64,000 nt of DNA from Paulinella micropora. Taxonomy: Eukaryota; Cercozoa; Imbricatea; Euglyphida; Paulinellidae. A program made the translations under genes and the position numbers. Positions 29,833 through 39,410 of the stretch are shown piece by piece. The first letter of the stretch is position 1, and the number at the start of each line of letters is the position of its first letter. The stretch lies in NCBI GenBank assembly GCA_019918135.1, contig WBZZ01006327.1, positions 62,501 through 126,500 of the forward strand, written 5' to 3'. Below the pieces are notes generated by a model, which was not told the origin of the DNA, searched no databases, and saw nothing but the letters and a program-made list of their open reading frames with translations.

Positions 29833-31460
29833 GCGACTGGCCATACCGAACGTGAGCAGGCCGAACAACTGTACTGCATGGCCGAGTCCTATTTCTACGG
29901 GCACGGGGTAGCCCAGGACTACGCACAGGCGTACCATTACTACGCCCGCTCCGCGTATTTGGGAGACAGCGACGCGCAGTTCAGCCTCGGCAAATGCTAT
30001 TTCTACGGCCACGGCGTACAACCAGAAATGGAGCGGGCGACCCACTGGTTTCAAAAGCGAAGGCCCAGGGAGACGTAGACGCCATGTTCTACCTGGGCGT
30101 CTGCTACTACCATGGGCTTGGTCTGGACGAGAGCCAGGGCCGGGCCGCCGGGTATTTTGACAAAGCAGCCGACAAAGGTGACGCTAGTGCGCTGTGCAAC
30201 CTCGGGGTTTGTTATTTGCAAGGGTGCGGGGTGGTGCAGGACCCCGCCGCCGCGGTCAAGTGGTTCACGCTGGGCGCGGCTCGGCACGACACGGTCGTAA
30301 AGTACCAGCTGGCCTTGTGCCTGAGCTCTGGGCGCGGCGTGCGCAAGGACGAGGGCCGCGCGCTGCAGCTGTTCCAAGAAGCGAGCGAACAGGGCCACGC
30401 CGGCGCGCAGTACCAGCTGGCCCTGCGCCTCGAAAACGAAGCCCCAGAAGGAGAAGGAGCCGGTTCCATGTCGTTGTTTCTGCGGGCGGCCCAACGTTGC
30501 CACTCGGACGCACAATTGACAGTCTCACGCCGGTTGTCCCACGACCAGAAACTGGCGGACGAGTGGGCGCAGCGAGCGCAGCTGTCGGCGGCCCGGACCG
30601 GCGTTTGTGGCCTGGCGGTGTGTTCTGTGCACGCCTCTGCGCCACCAACGTCACCACCGGGTACGCTTTGCGGTCTCGGCGATTCCTACGTCGTCAGGGA
30701 CGACTGCCAGGACTACGTCCAAGCAATTCAATGGTACCGGCGGGCGGCCGACGAGGAAAACGACGCAGGAGCACGGGTTAGGTTGTGCTGCTGTTACGCC
30801 AGCGGGCTCGGCGTGGCCCAAGAGGCGGGTCGCGCCTTCGCGCTGTTTCAATGCGCGGCCGAACAGGGCTGTGCGGCTGCGCAGGCTAACCTGGGGGACT
30901 GTTACGCCAACGGGCTCGGTGTGGCCCCAGACTACGTGAGAGCAGTGGAATACTTTCGCCGGGCGGCCGCCCAGAACTATGCAGCCGCGCATTTGAGGTT
31001 GGGGAACTGCTACGCGGGTGGACACGGCGTGGACAAGGACGAAAGCAAGGCAGCCAACTGTTTTCGCCTGGCGGCCGCACAGCAAGACGCGGACGCGCAA
31101 TACCTGCTGGGGCTGTGTTACGCACACGGAGTCGGCGTTCCCGCAAATAGCGCCCAGGCCGCGGAGTACTTTCGCCTGGCGGCCGAACAAAAGTGTGCAG
31201 CCGCACAATTACGGTTGGGACATTGTTACGCCAATGGAGTCGGCGTTCCCGCAAACAGCGCCCAGGCAGTCGACTACTTTCGCCTGGCGGCCGACCAAAA
31301 CGACGCGCAACTAGAGTTGGGGTGCTGTTACGCGGACGGGGTCGGCGTGGCCCAAAATCTCGGTCGCGCTTTCGAGTACTTTCAACGCGCGGCCGGCCAG
31401 AATTGGGCAGAAGCGCAATTCGAGTTGGCGAAATGTTACGCGGACGGGCTCGGCGTGGCC

Positions 31461-31638
31461 CAAAATCTCGGTCGCGCCTTCGAGTACTTTCAACGCGCGG
31501 CCGAACAAAACGACGCAGAAGCGCAATTCAGGCTGGCGAAATGTTACGCCAATGGGCTCGGCGTTCCCGCAAATGCGCGGCTGCGTCGTTTTGTTCGGCC
31601 GCGCGTTGAAAGTACTCGAAGGCGCGACCGAGATTTTG
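31461..31638. repeat. 58-bp perfect inverted repeat inside the Sel1 gene
   Basis: Bases 31461-31518 and 31581-31638 are exact reverse complements over 58 bp, with 62 bases between them. The left arm is ordinary Sel1 coding sequence; the right arm is the same sequence inverted, yet stays open in the gene's frame and replaces a normal repeat segment by an Arg-rich stretch. Confidence 0.9.
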
Positions 31639-33077
31639 CAGCCGGCTGGTTTCGCCGGGCGGCCGAACAGACCAATGCGGCCGCGCAATTCGCCCTGGGA
31701 GTCTGTTACAGCTGCGGACTCGGCGTCCCCGAGGACTGCGCCAAGGCACTGGAATGGTTTCGGCGGGCGGCGGCGCAGAACTACGCAGCGGCCCACACTA
31801 ACCTCGGGCAATTCTACGCCGGCGGGCGCGGCGTGGCCCAGGACCTGCCCAAGGCATTCGACTACTATCGCCAGGCGGCCGGGCTGGGGCACACGCCTGC
31901 CATGTACAACCTAGGAGTCTGTTACGCCAATGCGCTCGGCGTTGCGCGGGACCTTGCCGAGGCAGTCAGCTACTTTCGCAAAGCGGCCGAACAAAACAAT
32001 GCAGAAGCGCAATTCAGGCTGTCGAAATGTTACGCGGATGGAGAGGGCGTCCCCGAGGACAGCGCCCAGGCGGCCGGCTGGTTTTGCCGGGCGGCCGAAC
32101 AGGGGCATGCCGCTGCCCAGACTAACCTGGGCCTTTGTTATTTGAGTGGGCTCGGCGTGGCCCCAGACCTCGGCCGCGCCTTCGAGTACTTTCGCAGGGC
32201 GGCCCCGCACAGCGCAGACGCGCAATTCAGGCTGGGCGAATGCTACATGGAGGGAGTCGGCGTCCCGCAAAACAAGAAAAGGGCAGCCGACTGTTTTCGC
32301 CAGGCGACCCCGCACAACGCGGACGCCCAGTACCAGCTCGGCCTGTGCTATGCTAACCGAGTCGGGGTCGCTCGTGACTCTATGGCAGCGACAGACTGTT
32401 TCCGCCGGGCCGCGGACAAAGGACATTCGGACGCGGCCTTCGCCGTCGCGGCCCGTTTGTCCCTGGGCAGGGGCGTCGCGCAGGACAAACGGTCCGCGCA
32501 CAAGTACTTCCTCCTGGCGGCGGAGCGAGGGCACACCGGTGCGCAGCACGGCGTTGCGCGCTGTTACTACCACGGCCGTGGTGTAGCGCAGGACCCGGCC
32601 GCCGCCTCGCGCTGGTTTGCGCGCGCCGCCGAGCACGGCCACGCGGACGCCCTCAACACCCTGGCGGCCTGCCACTACTCGGGCAAGGGGGTGCCCCGGG
32701 ATCAAACGCGGGCCTTCCAGCTCTGGCTGCGGGCGGCCACGAACAGCAACCACCCCCGCGCCTGTTGCAACCTCGGCATGTGCTACAGCCTCGGGCACGG
32801 CGTGCCCCGCAACGACGCGCTGGCCTACAAGTACTACCTGCTGGCGGCGCAGAAGGGCGTGCTCAGGGCCGCCCAGAAAGTGGGGCTCTTTCTCGCGCAG
32901 GGGCGCGGCGTACCCAAGGACACGGCCGCCGCGGCTGAATGGCTCGGCCGCGCGGCCGCCAAGGGCGACTACTTGGCCAAGTTCGTGTTGTTGGGCAAGA
33001 GAGCTAGTACCGAACCACTCGAGCAGCCGTTGGCCAAGAAGTGCAAGACCTTAGAAAGTGGGACGTCGTCTGTCTAA

Positions 33078-33473
33078 AAATTATTGCTTCGCATTAAATT
33101 TTTTGTTTCTTCTTCCCAACCGATGGCTTTTTTTTCGTTCGTTAGCTTTTTCGCCTTGTGACCCGGCACCGCGGTGCTTTTTTTTTTCGGGGGCCCAGCC
33201 TCCCCGGAGAGAAATTAAAATCCGGAAGTCGGAAGGGGGCATGAACGAGGTGAGAGGGAGAGAGAGGGATGGTCGTTCGAAACTCCCCCCCCCCCTTCCC
33301 GGTCCTAAGCCGGCAAATAAACAGAAAAACGCCTTTCCGAAAACGCCCAGCATCCCCCGGGAGGAGAGAGAGAGAGACAAGCAGATTAGAATATAAAATT
33401 GTTACCACACGATTGCGCCTTTTTTTTTTGGCTTTTCTCTGCCCCGCAGAGATTAAACCAGCGCAGCGGAGCC
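33078..33473. other. Spacer without gene
   Basis: T-rich after the Sel1 stop, then mixed GC-rich sequence with a C run near 33,290 and a GA repeat near 33,365. TATA-like aatataaaa at 33,390 lies about 80 bases before the next ATG. No gene is seen. Confidence 0.5.
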
Positions 33474-34100
33474 ATGGAGCCACCCTCTAAAAAATGCAAG
33501 AGATGCCAGAAAGCTTTTCTGGATGTGTTTTATGGCACGGCTGATCTGGACAGCCGTTCCCTCCTACAACTCGCTCTTGCCAACAAAGAACTTCATAGTA
33601 GTCTAACTGAAGTAGCCGAGCAACGCGCCAAGCAGGAACTAGACGAAGCAGCCCAAATTATCAGCGAGGATTACAAAGTGCCACAACGCGACGGCCCAGT
33701 GAACCACATTGATTGGGTAACGCAACTGACGAGCTTCTCTACCTCTGTCTTGCGCAAGTGAAACTTCAGGGCTAATATCAAAGTAAAGGTCAACCATATA
33801 CACCACGTTGCTTACCTAAGTCTGAATGTCGTCGTGACTCGTTCCGACGAGAAAATTCAAGAGGAAAGCGTGCTCGATCAATTGTATGCAGACATTAGCC
33901 AAATTCTTCTCGATGTCTTGGAAGCCAAGATCAAGACCTGCATCAACCGCTTTGCGAGCAGCCGCGCCTTGGCCTACCTGAATACATTTTTTTTGGCAGA
34001 CGGGAGCCTGAAACCAGACACAAGTGGCGCTTACAAAAGAAGTGTTCAATCTGATGCCGGCACGTTGCTGTTTCTCGGACAACGACCGCCCTGGGACTAG
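33474..34100 (+). pseudogene. F-box-like small protein region (possibly broken, about one break)
   Basis: The ATG at 33474 starts MEPPSKKCKRCQKAF. Residues 20-50 (DLDSRSLLQLALANKELHSS) resemble the central part of an F-box (LLRLALVNKRLR), the SKP1-binding motif of ubiquitin ligases that is widespread in large DNA viruses. The remainder is helical. A second helical stretch further on (around ISQILLDVLEAKIKTCINRF) may belong to the same gene or be a separate small frame. Similarity to F-box is weak and rests on one helix pair. Confidence 0.4.
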
Positions 34101-34183
34101 TAGCAAATTGTGCCTGCGGTATTCTGGGTTTCTTTTTTTTTGGCTGGGGGCGGCCGCACACACACAGCAAAAACCACCCGCGC

Positions 34184-34463
34184 GCCTATGGCAAAACCTC
34201 GGGATGTGCTTGCGGGGCCCCGGCACGGTGCGACCCTGGCCTACAAAGTACTACCTGCTGGCGGCGCAGAATTTCTCAGGGCCGCCCAGAAAGTGGGGCT
34301 CTTTCTCGCGCAGGGGCGCGGCGTACCCAAGGACACGGCCGCTGCGGCTGAATGGCTCGGTCGCGCGGCCGCCAAGGGCGACCACCTGGCCAAGTTCGTG
34401 CTGTTGGGCAAGAGAGCTACTGAACCACTCGAGCAGCCGTTGGCCAAGAAACTCAAGACCTAA
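34184..34463 (+). pseudogene. Duplicated 3' end of the Sel1 gene
   Basis: About 280 bases match the last 300 bases of the Sel1 gene (32,758-33,057), including the final repeat (AAQKVGLFLAQGRGVPKD) and the tail EPLEQPLAKK. Similarity is highest over the last 200 bases and fades at the 5' end. It is a partial copy, displaced about 1.4 kb downstream in the same orientation, and has no start codon or N-terminal domains. Confidence 0.85.
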
Positions 34464-35048
34464 AAAAAGACAGGCGGGGACCTTTTCTTTCCCGTCTAAG
34501 AATTTTGGTTCGAGTGTCGATTTAATAAACAGCTTTTTCTTTTTTGGCACTCTCTCACCGACCGACCGACTGCAGGCCGCTTTGGCTCTCTGCCACAACG
34601 GTTCCGGCCGCGCTCTTTTTTTTTTAGCGTCTCCACGGCGGCTCTCTGCTTTTGTTTTAAATTTTTTTCAATAGAACACGCCATTAAACCAACAGGACGG
34701 AATACAAATCGTAGAGGCTTAGGCCAGTCGCAACATTCTATTGAGACTGCTTGCCTTGGGTCGGCAGGACTTATATTAGTATTTAGCCTATCAATCTCGC
34801 ACCAAACCCTGACGTCAGGTCGGGTTTCGTGCTTTGCTCAGATTGGGGCCTCTGAGGAAAAAGGGGGATGTGCTGCGTGCTGCCCTTTCTCCCTCCCAGC
34901 TGTAGGAATCTCTGGGGGTTCAATCCCTCCGAGATTTCAATCCAATCCGAATAGAACATACATTTTTTATTCAAATAAAAGTCACTTGGCTCAAACGTGT
35001 ATTATTAAAATTCCCCTGCTTGCTTTTTTGGACAAACGAGGCCATTTC
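34464..35048. other. Spacer without gene
   Basis: Mixed composition, less homopolymeric than other spacers. An ACCG repeat lies at 34,558-34,570. A stretch near 34,970 with attcaaataaaa could be a 3' end signal for the minus-strand side. I see no gene. Confidence 0.5.
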
Positions 35049-35705
35049 TTAGTCCGAGTCCTCCCATACCGACAGAAAATTCTCCGGGTCCAGATCGTCC
35101 CCGAGGAAGTAGGGCGGATCGGGAAGTCTCTGCCGCAGGTACTGTTCTTCGAGCAGCTCACCACAGCCTTGCAATATCTTCCCGGACCAGGCCATGAGTG
35201 CTCTGGTCTGGCGGATCGAGGTACGATCACAATATTTCTTCCCTTGCTCATTGGCTTCGTTAGTAAACAGCAGGTTCGGGTCGGCGAGCTTCGCTAGCAT
35301 GTCGGTGTTCTGCAGCTCGTACAACACACGTGCACGGGCTGGACTAGCAGCAGCCGCTGGCCACGATTTGGCTGGCTGGCGCAGGTCGTCCAACAAGAAC
35401 CACAGGATACCGCCTGTTCCGAAACTAGCCCCGAAGCCGCCAACGAACAGTTCTATGGCTTCATTCACGTCATCGGAAATTTCCGGCACGTGCCGGGCCA
35501 GCGCGGCGGTCAGGCTCTTGCCCAGAAAGTGCCTGAAAAAGGTGGTAAGCAGCCGTTTGAACAGCACGCGCCGTTGTGCAGGGCGATCTGCCTTCAGGTA
35601 TTTCTGGATGTCATTGGCCCAGCGCCTGTTTGAGCGAACTACGCGGCGTTTGGCCGGTCGATCGACTTCCTCGCTCGGCTTGGAGGCTAGCTGGCTGGAC
35701 TTCAT
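35049..35705 (-). CDS. Unknown basic protein of 218 residues
   Basis: I chose the ATG at 35705 (MKSSQLASKPSEEVDR); the frame is open further upstream, but only through low-complexity CA-repeat DNA. Residues 15-60 are rich in Arg and Lys (AKRRVVRSNRRWANDIQKYL) and probably bind nucleic acid or target the nucleus. Residues 60-110 are helical and hydrophobic (LLTTFFRHFLGKSLTAALAR), followed by a Gly/Phe-rich loop and further helices; the C-terminus is acidic. No family is recognised; a histone fold was considered and not supported. It borders the large repeat complex at 35.8-37.4 kb. Confidence 0.5.
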   Translation of the reverse strand: MKSSQLASKPSEEVDRPAKRRVVRSNRRWANDIQKYLKADRPAQRRVLFKRLLTTFFRHFLGKSLTAALARHVPEISDDVNEAIELFVGGFGASFGTGGILWFLLDDLRQPAKSWPAAAASPARARVLYELQNTDMLAKLADPNLLFTNEANEQGKKYCDRTSIRQTRALMAWSGKILQGCGELLEEQYLRQRLPDPPYFLGDDLDPENFLSVWEDSD

Positions 35706-35757
35706 CAGGAGATATCCTGGGACGGCAGACAAACAAGAGTCCAGGGAAAGAAACACA

Positions 35758-36350
35758 CGCCAAATTAACACAGGACAACACCAAACACGCACAAATACCC
35801 AAAAAAAAACAAAAGACGAAACATGCCACACACACACACAAACCCAAAGAAATCCCAGAGAAGGAAAAGACAAAGCAAAAACAACAACAACAAAAAAACC
35901 ATACACAAATCCAAAGAGATTTCACACACATTACAACGAAAAGACAAGAATGCTACACACACACGACGATACACGACGATACACACACACACACACGACG
36001 ATACACGACGATACACACGACGATACACGACGATACATACGACGATACACGCAAAGCACATGACGATACACACGACGATACACACACACACGACGATACA
36101 CACACACACGACGATACACACACACACGACGATACACACACACACATACACACACACGCACATACACCTACGACGATACACGCAAACACACACACACACA
36201 CACACACACACGCAAACATGCACACAAACACACGACGATACACGCAAACACACACACGACGATACACGCAAACACACACACGCAAACACACACACACACA
36301 CACGCACATACACACACAAGTCTCACACACACAAACACGCACACAGAGTT
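35758..36350 (+). repeat. CA-rich microsatellite arm with CGACGATA units
   Basis: The plus strand is almost pure A and C with G only in recurring cacgacgatacac units. It begins as A/C-rich DNA at 35,758 and becomes (CA)n mixed with CGACGATACA from 35,950. Long frames across it are artefacts of the repeat. Confidence 0.9.
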
Positions 36351-36389
36351 GCGGCAGGGGGGGGGGCCAATCCGGGGGTGCACAATGGG

Positions 36390-36813
36390 CTCGCCATTGC
36401 GCAAACCCAATGTTGGCAGAATTGCGCAAACACAATGTTGGCAGCATTGGGCAAACCCAATGGGCTGTAATCGAGGGGGGACCGCACCTGCGATGCCGAC
36501 ATCATTGGGCAAACCTAATGTTGCCAGCATTGCGCAAACCCAATAAGCTGTAATCGAGGGGGGCCGCACCTGCGATGCCGAAAAGCCCATTGGACAAACC
36601 CAATGTTGCCCGCATTGCGCAAACCCAATGGGCTGTAACCGAGGGGGGGCCGCACCTGCGATGCCGAAAAGCCCATTGGGCAAACCCAAAGTTGGCAGAA
36701 TTGCGCAAACCCAATGGGGCTGTAATCGAGGGGGGGCCGCACCTGCGATGCCTAAAGGCCCATTGGGCAAACCCAATGTTGGCAGCATTGGTTTTGCTCA
36801 ATGCTGCCAACAT
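36390..36813. repeat. Tandem 83-87-bp repeats with internal palindromes
   Basis: The segment ctgtaatcgagggggg recurs at 36465, 36548, 36633 and 36720, giving a period of 83-87 bp. Each unit also holds the short palindrome cattgggcaaacccaatg or a close variant. The array ends in a perfect 15-bp stem with an 8-base loop (36776-36790 with 36799-36813). It sits between the CA-rich arm and a GT-rich arm. Confidence 0.9.
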
Positions 36814-36919
36814 GGCCCCCCCCTGCCCTCCCCCCTCGCCACACACACACAAACCGTCGCATCCCTCGCAAATCGATCATGCATCTTTCTGCCCAGGGTA
36901 CACCCCCCCCCTTCCTCTC

Positions 36920-37430
36920 CCAGTGTGTGTATGTGTGTACGGGTTTCTCTTTTTTGCATTTGTGCGTGTGTGTGTGTACGTGTGTGTACGTGTGTGTACG
37001 TGTGTGGGTGTGTGGGTGTGTGGGTTCTCTTTTTTTTTTGTATTTGCGCGTGTGTATGTATTTGTGTGTGTATTTGCGTGTGTGTGTGTGTGTGTGTGTG
37101 TGTATTTGCGCGCGCGCGTGTGTGTGTGTGTGTGTGTTTGCGTGTGTGTGTGTGTTTGCGCGCGTGTGTGTGTGTGGGTGCTCTTTTTGCATTTGAGTGT
37201 GTGTACGTGTGTGGGTTTCTCTTTTCGCATTTGAGTGTGTGTGTGTGTACGTGTGTGTGGGTTTCTCTTTTTGCATTTGAGTGTGTGTGTACGTGTGTGG
37301 TGTGGGTGTGTGGGTTCTCTTTTTTGTTGTATTTGCGTGTGTGTGTATTTGCGTGTGTATTTGTGTGTGTGGGTTCTCTTTTTGCATTTGCGTGTGTGTG
37401 TTCTCGTTTGAATTGCAAGTATTTAGCAAC
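36920..37430 (+). repeat. GT-rich microsatellite arm
   Basis: The plus strand is (GT)n with recurring gggtttctctttttgcatttg blocks. It is the complementary counterpart of the CA-rich arm at 35,758-36,350, so the two arms could pair. No gene is supported. Confidence 0.9.
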
Positions 37431-37634
37431 AAATGTTTTCTTTTCTGCATTTGCCTGAGTGTTTCTTGACGTGGTTGCTGCTAAATCTCATGATAAATCT
37501 GGTTTCTTTTCAATTCGCTGCCCCTTTCCCCTTTTTTCCTTTCTCTCTCTCTTTCTCTCTCCCCGTTTTCTCTCTCCCCGTTTCTCTCTCCCCGTTTCTT
37601 TCTCTCTCTGTCTCTCTCCGTTTTCTAGCCAGTA
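37431..37634. promoter_or_regulatory. C/T-rich leader before the next gene
   Basis: From 37,540 to 37,625 the plus strand is TTCTCTCTC and CCCCGTTTCTCTCT repeats, ending ten bases before the ATG at 37635. A pyrimidine-rich block on the coding strand just before the start recurs at 5.7, 14.9, 16.6 and 43.7 kb. A promoter or 5' leader role is inferred from position only. Confidence 0.35.
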
Positions 37635-38953
37635 ATGCAGCGACGCCTAGCAATCTTTCCCAAGTTCTTCAACCGGAACAAGACCCGCAGGGCCAGGGGC
37701 GAAGTTCTGGCTGGCGGGTCGGGTTCTCCGTCCATCAGCCTGGGGCAGTACAATGAGTTCGAAAGTCTGCTCGGCTTGTACGACGGAATCGACTCTATCA
37801 TGCCCTTTGTGCTCCGCGTCGCCTTCCCCGCAGCTTGGCACAAGTCACCGGAAGGGGCCAGGCTCGACCTGCAGCTCCAGTTGTACCGCACGATCGTGCG
37901 CGCGCTGCACCTGCTAACCAAGGCACCGGCTGACCAGCTGGCGTTGCAGGTGACGTCGCCCAGTGGCTCGCGCGCAAGTGTCTGGTACCTCTCGTGCTCG
38001 ATCATCGTCAGCGTCCGCCAGCTCTACCAAGTGTACCTGTTCGCCTGCCACGCGCTGGCCCGTGGCGCCGCCGCCGATCTGTTGGAGACGTTTGCGCCGG
38101 GCACCTGTTTCAACTGGTTGGACGCGCTGGACGTGGCCCGGCTCCTGGACAAGGGCTACGTCCCGCCCTGGCCACCCAACACCGTCAACAAACTGTATGC
38201 CACAAGTCACGGCGGCCTGGAGTTTGTGGGCGACTACGTCACCGCGGTTGTGCAGCCGACAAACAGCTGGCTACAGCCTTTAAGCGACGACTCATGCCGC
38301 GCCTCGACACCATCCATTGGACGTGCACTTTTCTAGAAACCTTTGGCCGCGTGACGGAACCTTTGTCCGACAAGCACCTGGCGCTGTTTCGTGAACGCTA
38401 CCACCTGCGCCTCGGCTCACACGGTGACTGGTTCAAGGAATTTACACACTTGACCAGCCCGAACTTCTGTGCCGCGCTAGCCGCCGAGTTTGAGTATAGC
38501 CTGCGCTTCAGGGCGGCCAAGGCGTTCCGTCTGGATCTAGACCGTGTCTTGGTCACAGGCCCCAACCACGGCGGCAGTCACGATTTCCTGGTGCTGGCCG
38601 CGAACGGGCTCTGGCTGTGGACGCTGCCAGATCATCCCGACCTAGAAATTAAAGGCCACTACTGCGCCGATTTGCTCAAGTCCCTGAAAAAACTGCAGGT
38701 CGGGCTCCCGCTCGGTGCGCCCAGCACCCCCGGTTTCCAGCTGGTGGCGGGAACAGAAGGCCTGCTGAAAGAAGTACGACCGCTCGCGCACCGGCTCAAC
38801 CCTTACTGCGCCGATGAGAGCGTGAACTGCGAACTCAGCTCTAGCGGCCTGGTCTCTTACAAGCTGTTCCGGCGTGCGTGCAGCCTGAGGGATCGGCCGA
38901 CGTTGGAGCCGGACGACATTTGCTGTGCCAACAAGCGCGCCAAGCACGCCTGA
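37635..38953 (+). pseudogene. Unknown protein (broken, about one break)
   Basis: The coding span from the ATG at 37635 (MQRRLAIFPKFFNRNKTRRA) is about 440 codons with about one break. The N-terminus is basic. The middle has helices with many Leu, Tyr and Cys (VWYLSCSIIVSVRQLYQVYL), possibly one hydrophobic segment. The C-terminal half is globular (FLVLAANGLWLWTLPDHP) and ends in a basic CCANKRAKHA that could be a nuclear signal, similar to the tail of the Sel1 protein. No family is recognised. Confidence 0.5.
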
Positions 38954-39410
38954 AAAAAAAGAGAACCCTCACATACACAGATAAAAAAAAGGGGAGAAGC
39001 AGATTTGAGCCACCTATTGTACAGCTAATTAATTAAAATCAAGAAATCTCTCGCCACACTTTGTTTTTTGCCTTGCATCATCAATTATACACGTACTTTA
39101 ATAAAATACTAAGATCTTTTTAGTTATCGGCTTTGCCTAGTGATCACTCTGGAGGGGCGGAATCTCCGGCTTTGAATAGTGCCCCCATCTGCGGCTGGTG
39201 ACATTGCCTTGTGCACGATGTTGGTGTTTATAACTTTAGTCACAAAGTGCCACCACTGATATTTTGTTGGCAAGCGGTGGAAAGTATCTTCACACATTTC
39301 CTTTTTTTTTCTTTCCTTCCCAGCTTTCCGCGAGCTGGGCCTTAAAACAGAAGGCCCCTCTTACACGTGAAAGAGAGAAGGAGCAGCAAGTATACAATCA
39401 AGGAAAGAGC
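38954..39410. other. Spacer between convergent genes
   Basis: A/T-rich from 38,990 to 39,130, with ctaattaattaaaatc at 39,025 and aataaaat at 39,100 as possible 3' end signals, then mixed sequence. No gene is seen. Confidence 0.5.

Larger units (their letters stand above)
29350..33077 (+). pseudogene. Giant Sel1-repeat protein (broken, about one break)
   Basis: Coding span of about 1,240 codons from the ATG at 29350. Residues 1-95 are a helical N-terminal region without repeats. Residues about 98-160 are an 18-residue tandem repeat (GNAQREAEQAVPAEPAGS). From about residue 175 on, roughly 25 Sel1-like repeats follow, each about 36 residues with the usual A...LG.CY..G.GV..D...A..Y...AA pattern. 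The last 25 residues are basic (AKKCKTLES), perhaps a nuclear signal. Sel1 repeats form alpha-solenoids that scaffold protein complexes, often in ER-associated degradation and signalling. No signal peptide or membrane segment. About one break interrupts the frame. Repeats differ in similarity; those around 31.3-31.6 kb are nearly identical, showing recent local duplication. Confidence 0.8.

Noticed and set aside
35049-35705. Histone identity for the basic protein
   Set aside because: The Arg/Lys-rich N-terminus suggested it, but the helices cannot be aligned with H2A, H2B, H3 or H4.
36390-36813. CRISPR-like array
   Set aside because: There are only four units with no unique spacers of constant length; unit and spacer are repeated together and the context is eukaryotic.
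35576-37458. Long His/Thr- or Val/Cys-rich frames
   Set aside because: All derive from CA and GT repeats that are open in several frames at once; no non-repetitive coding signal is present.
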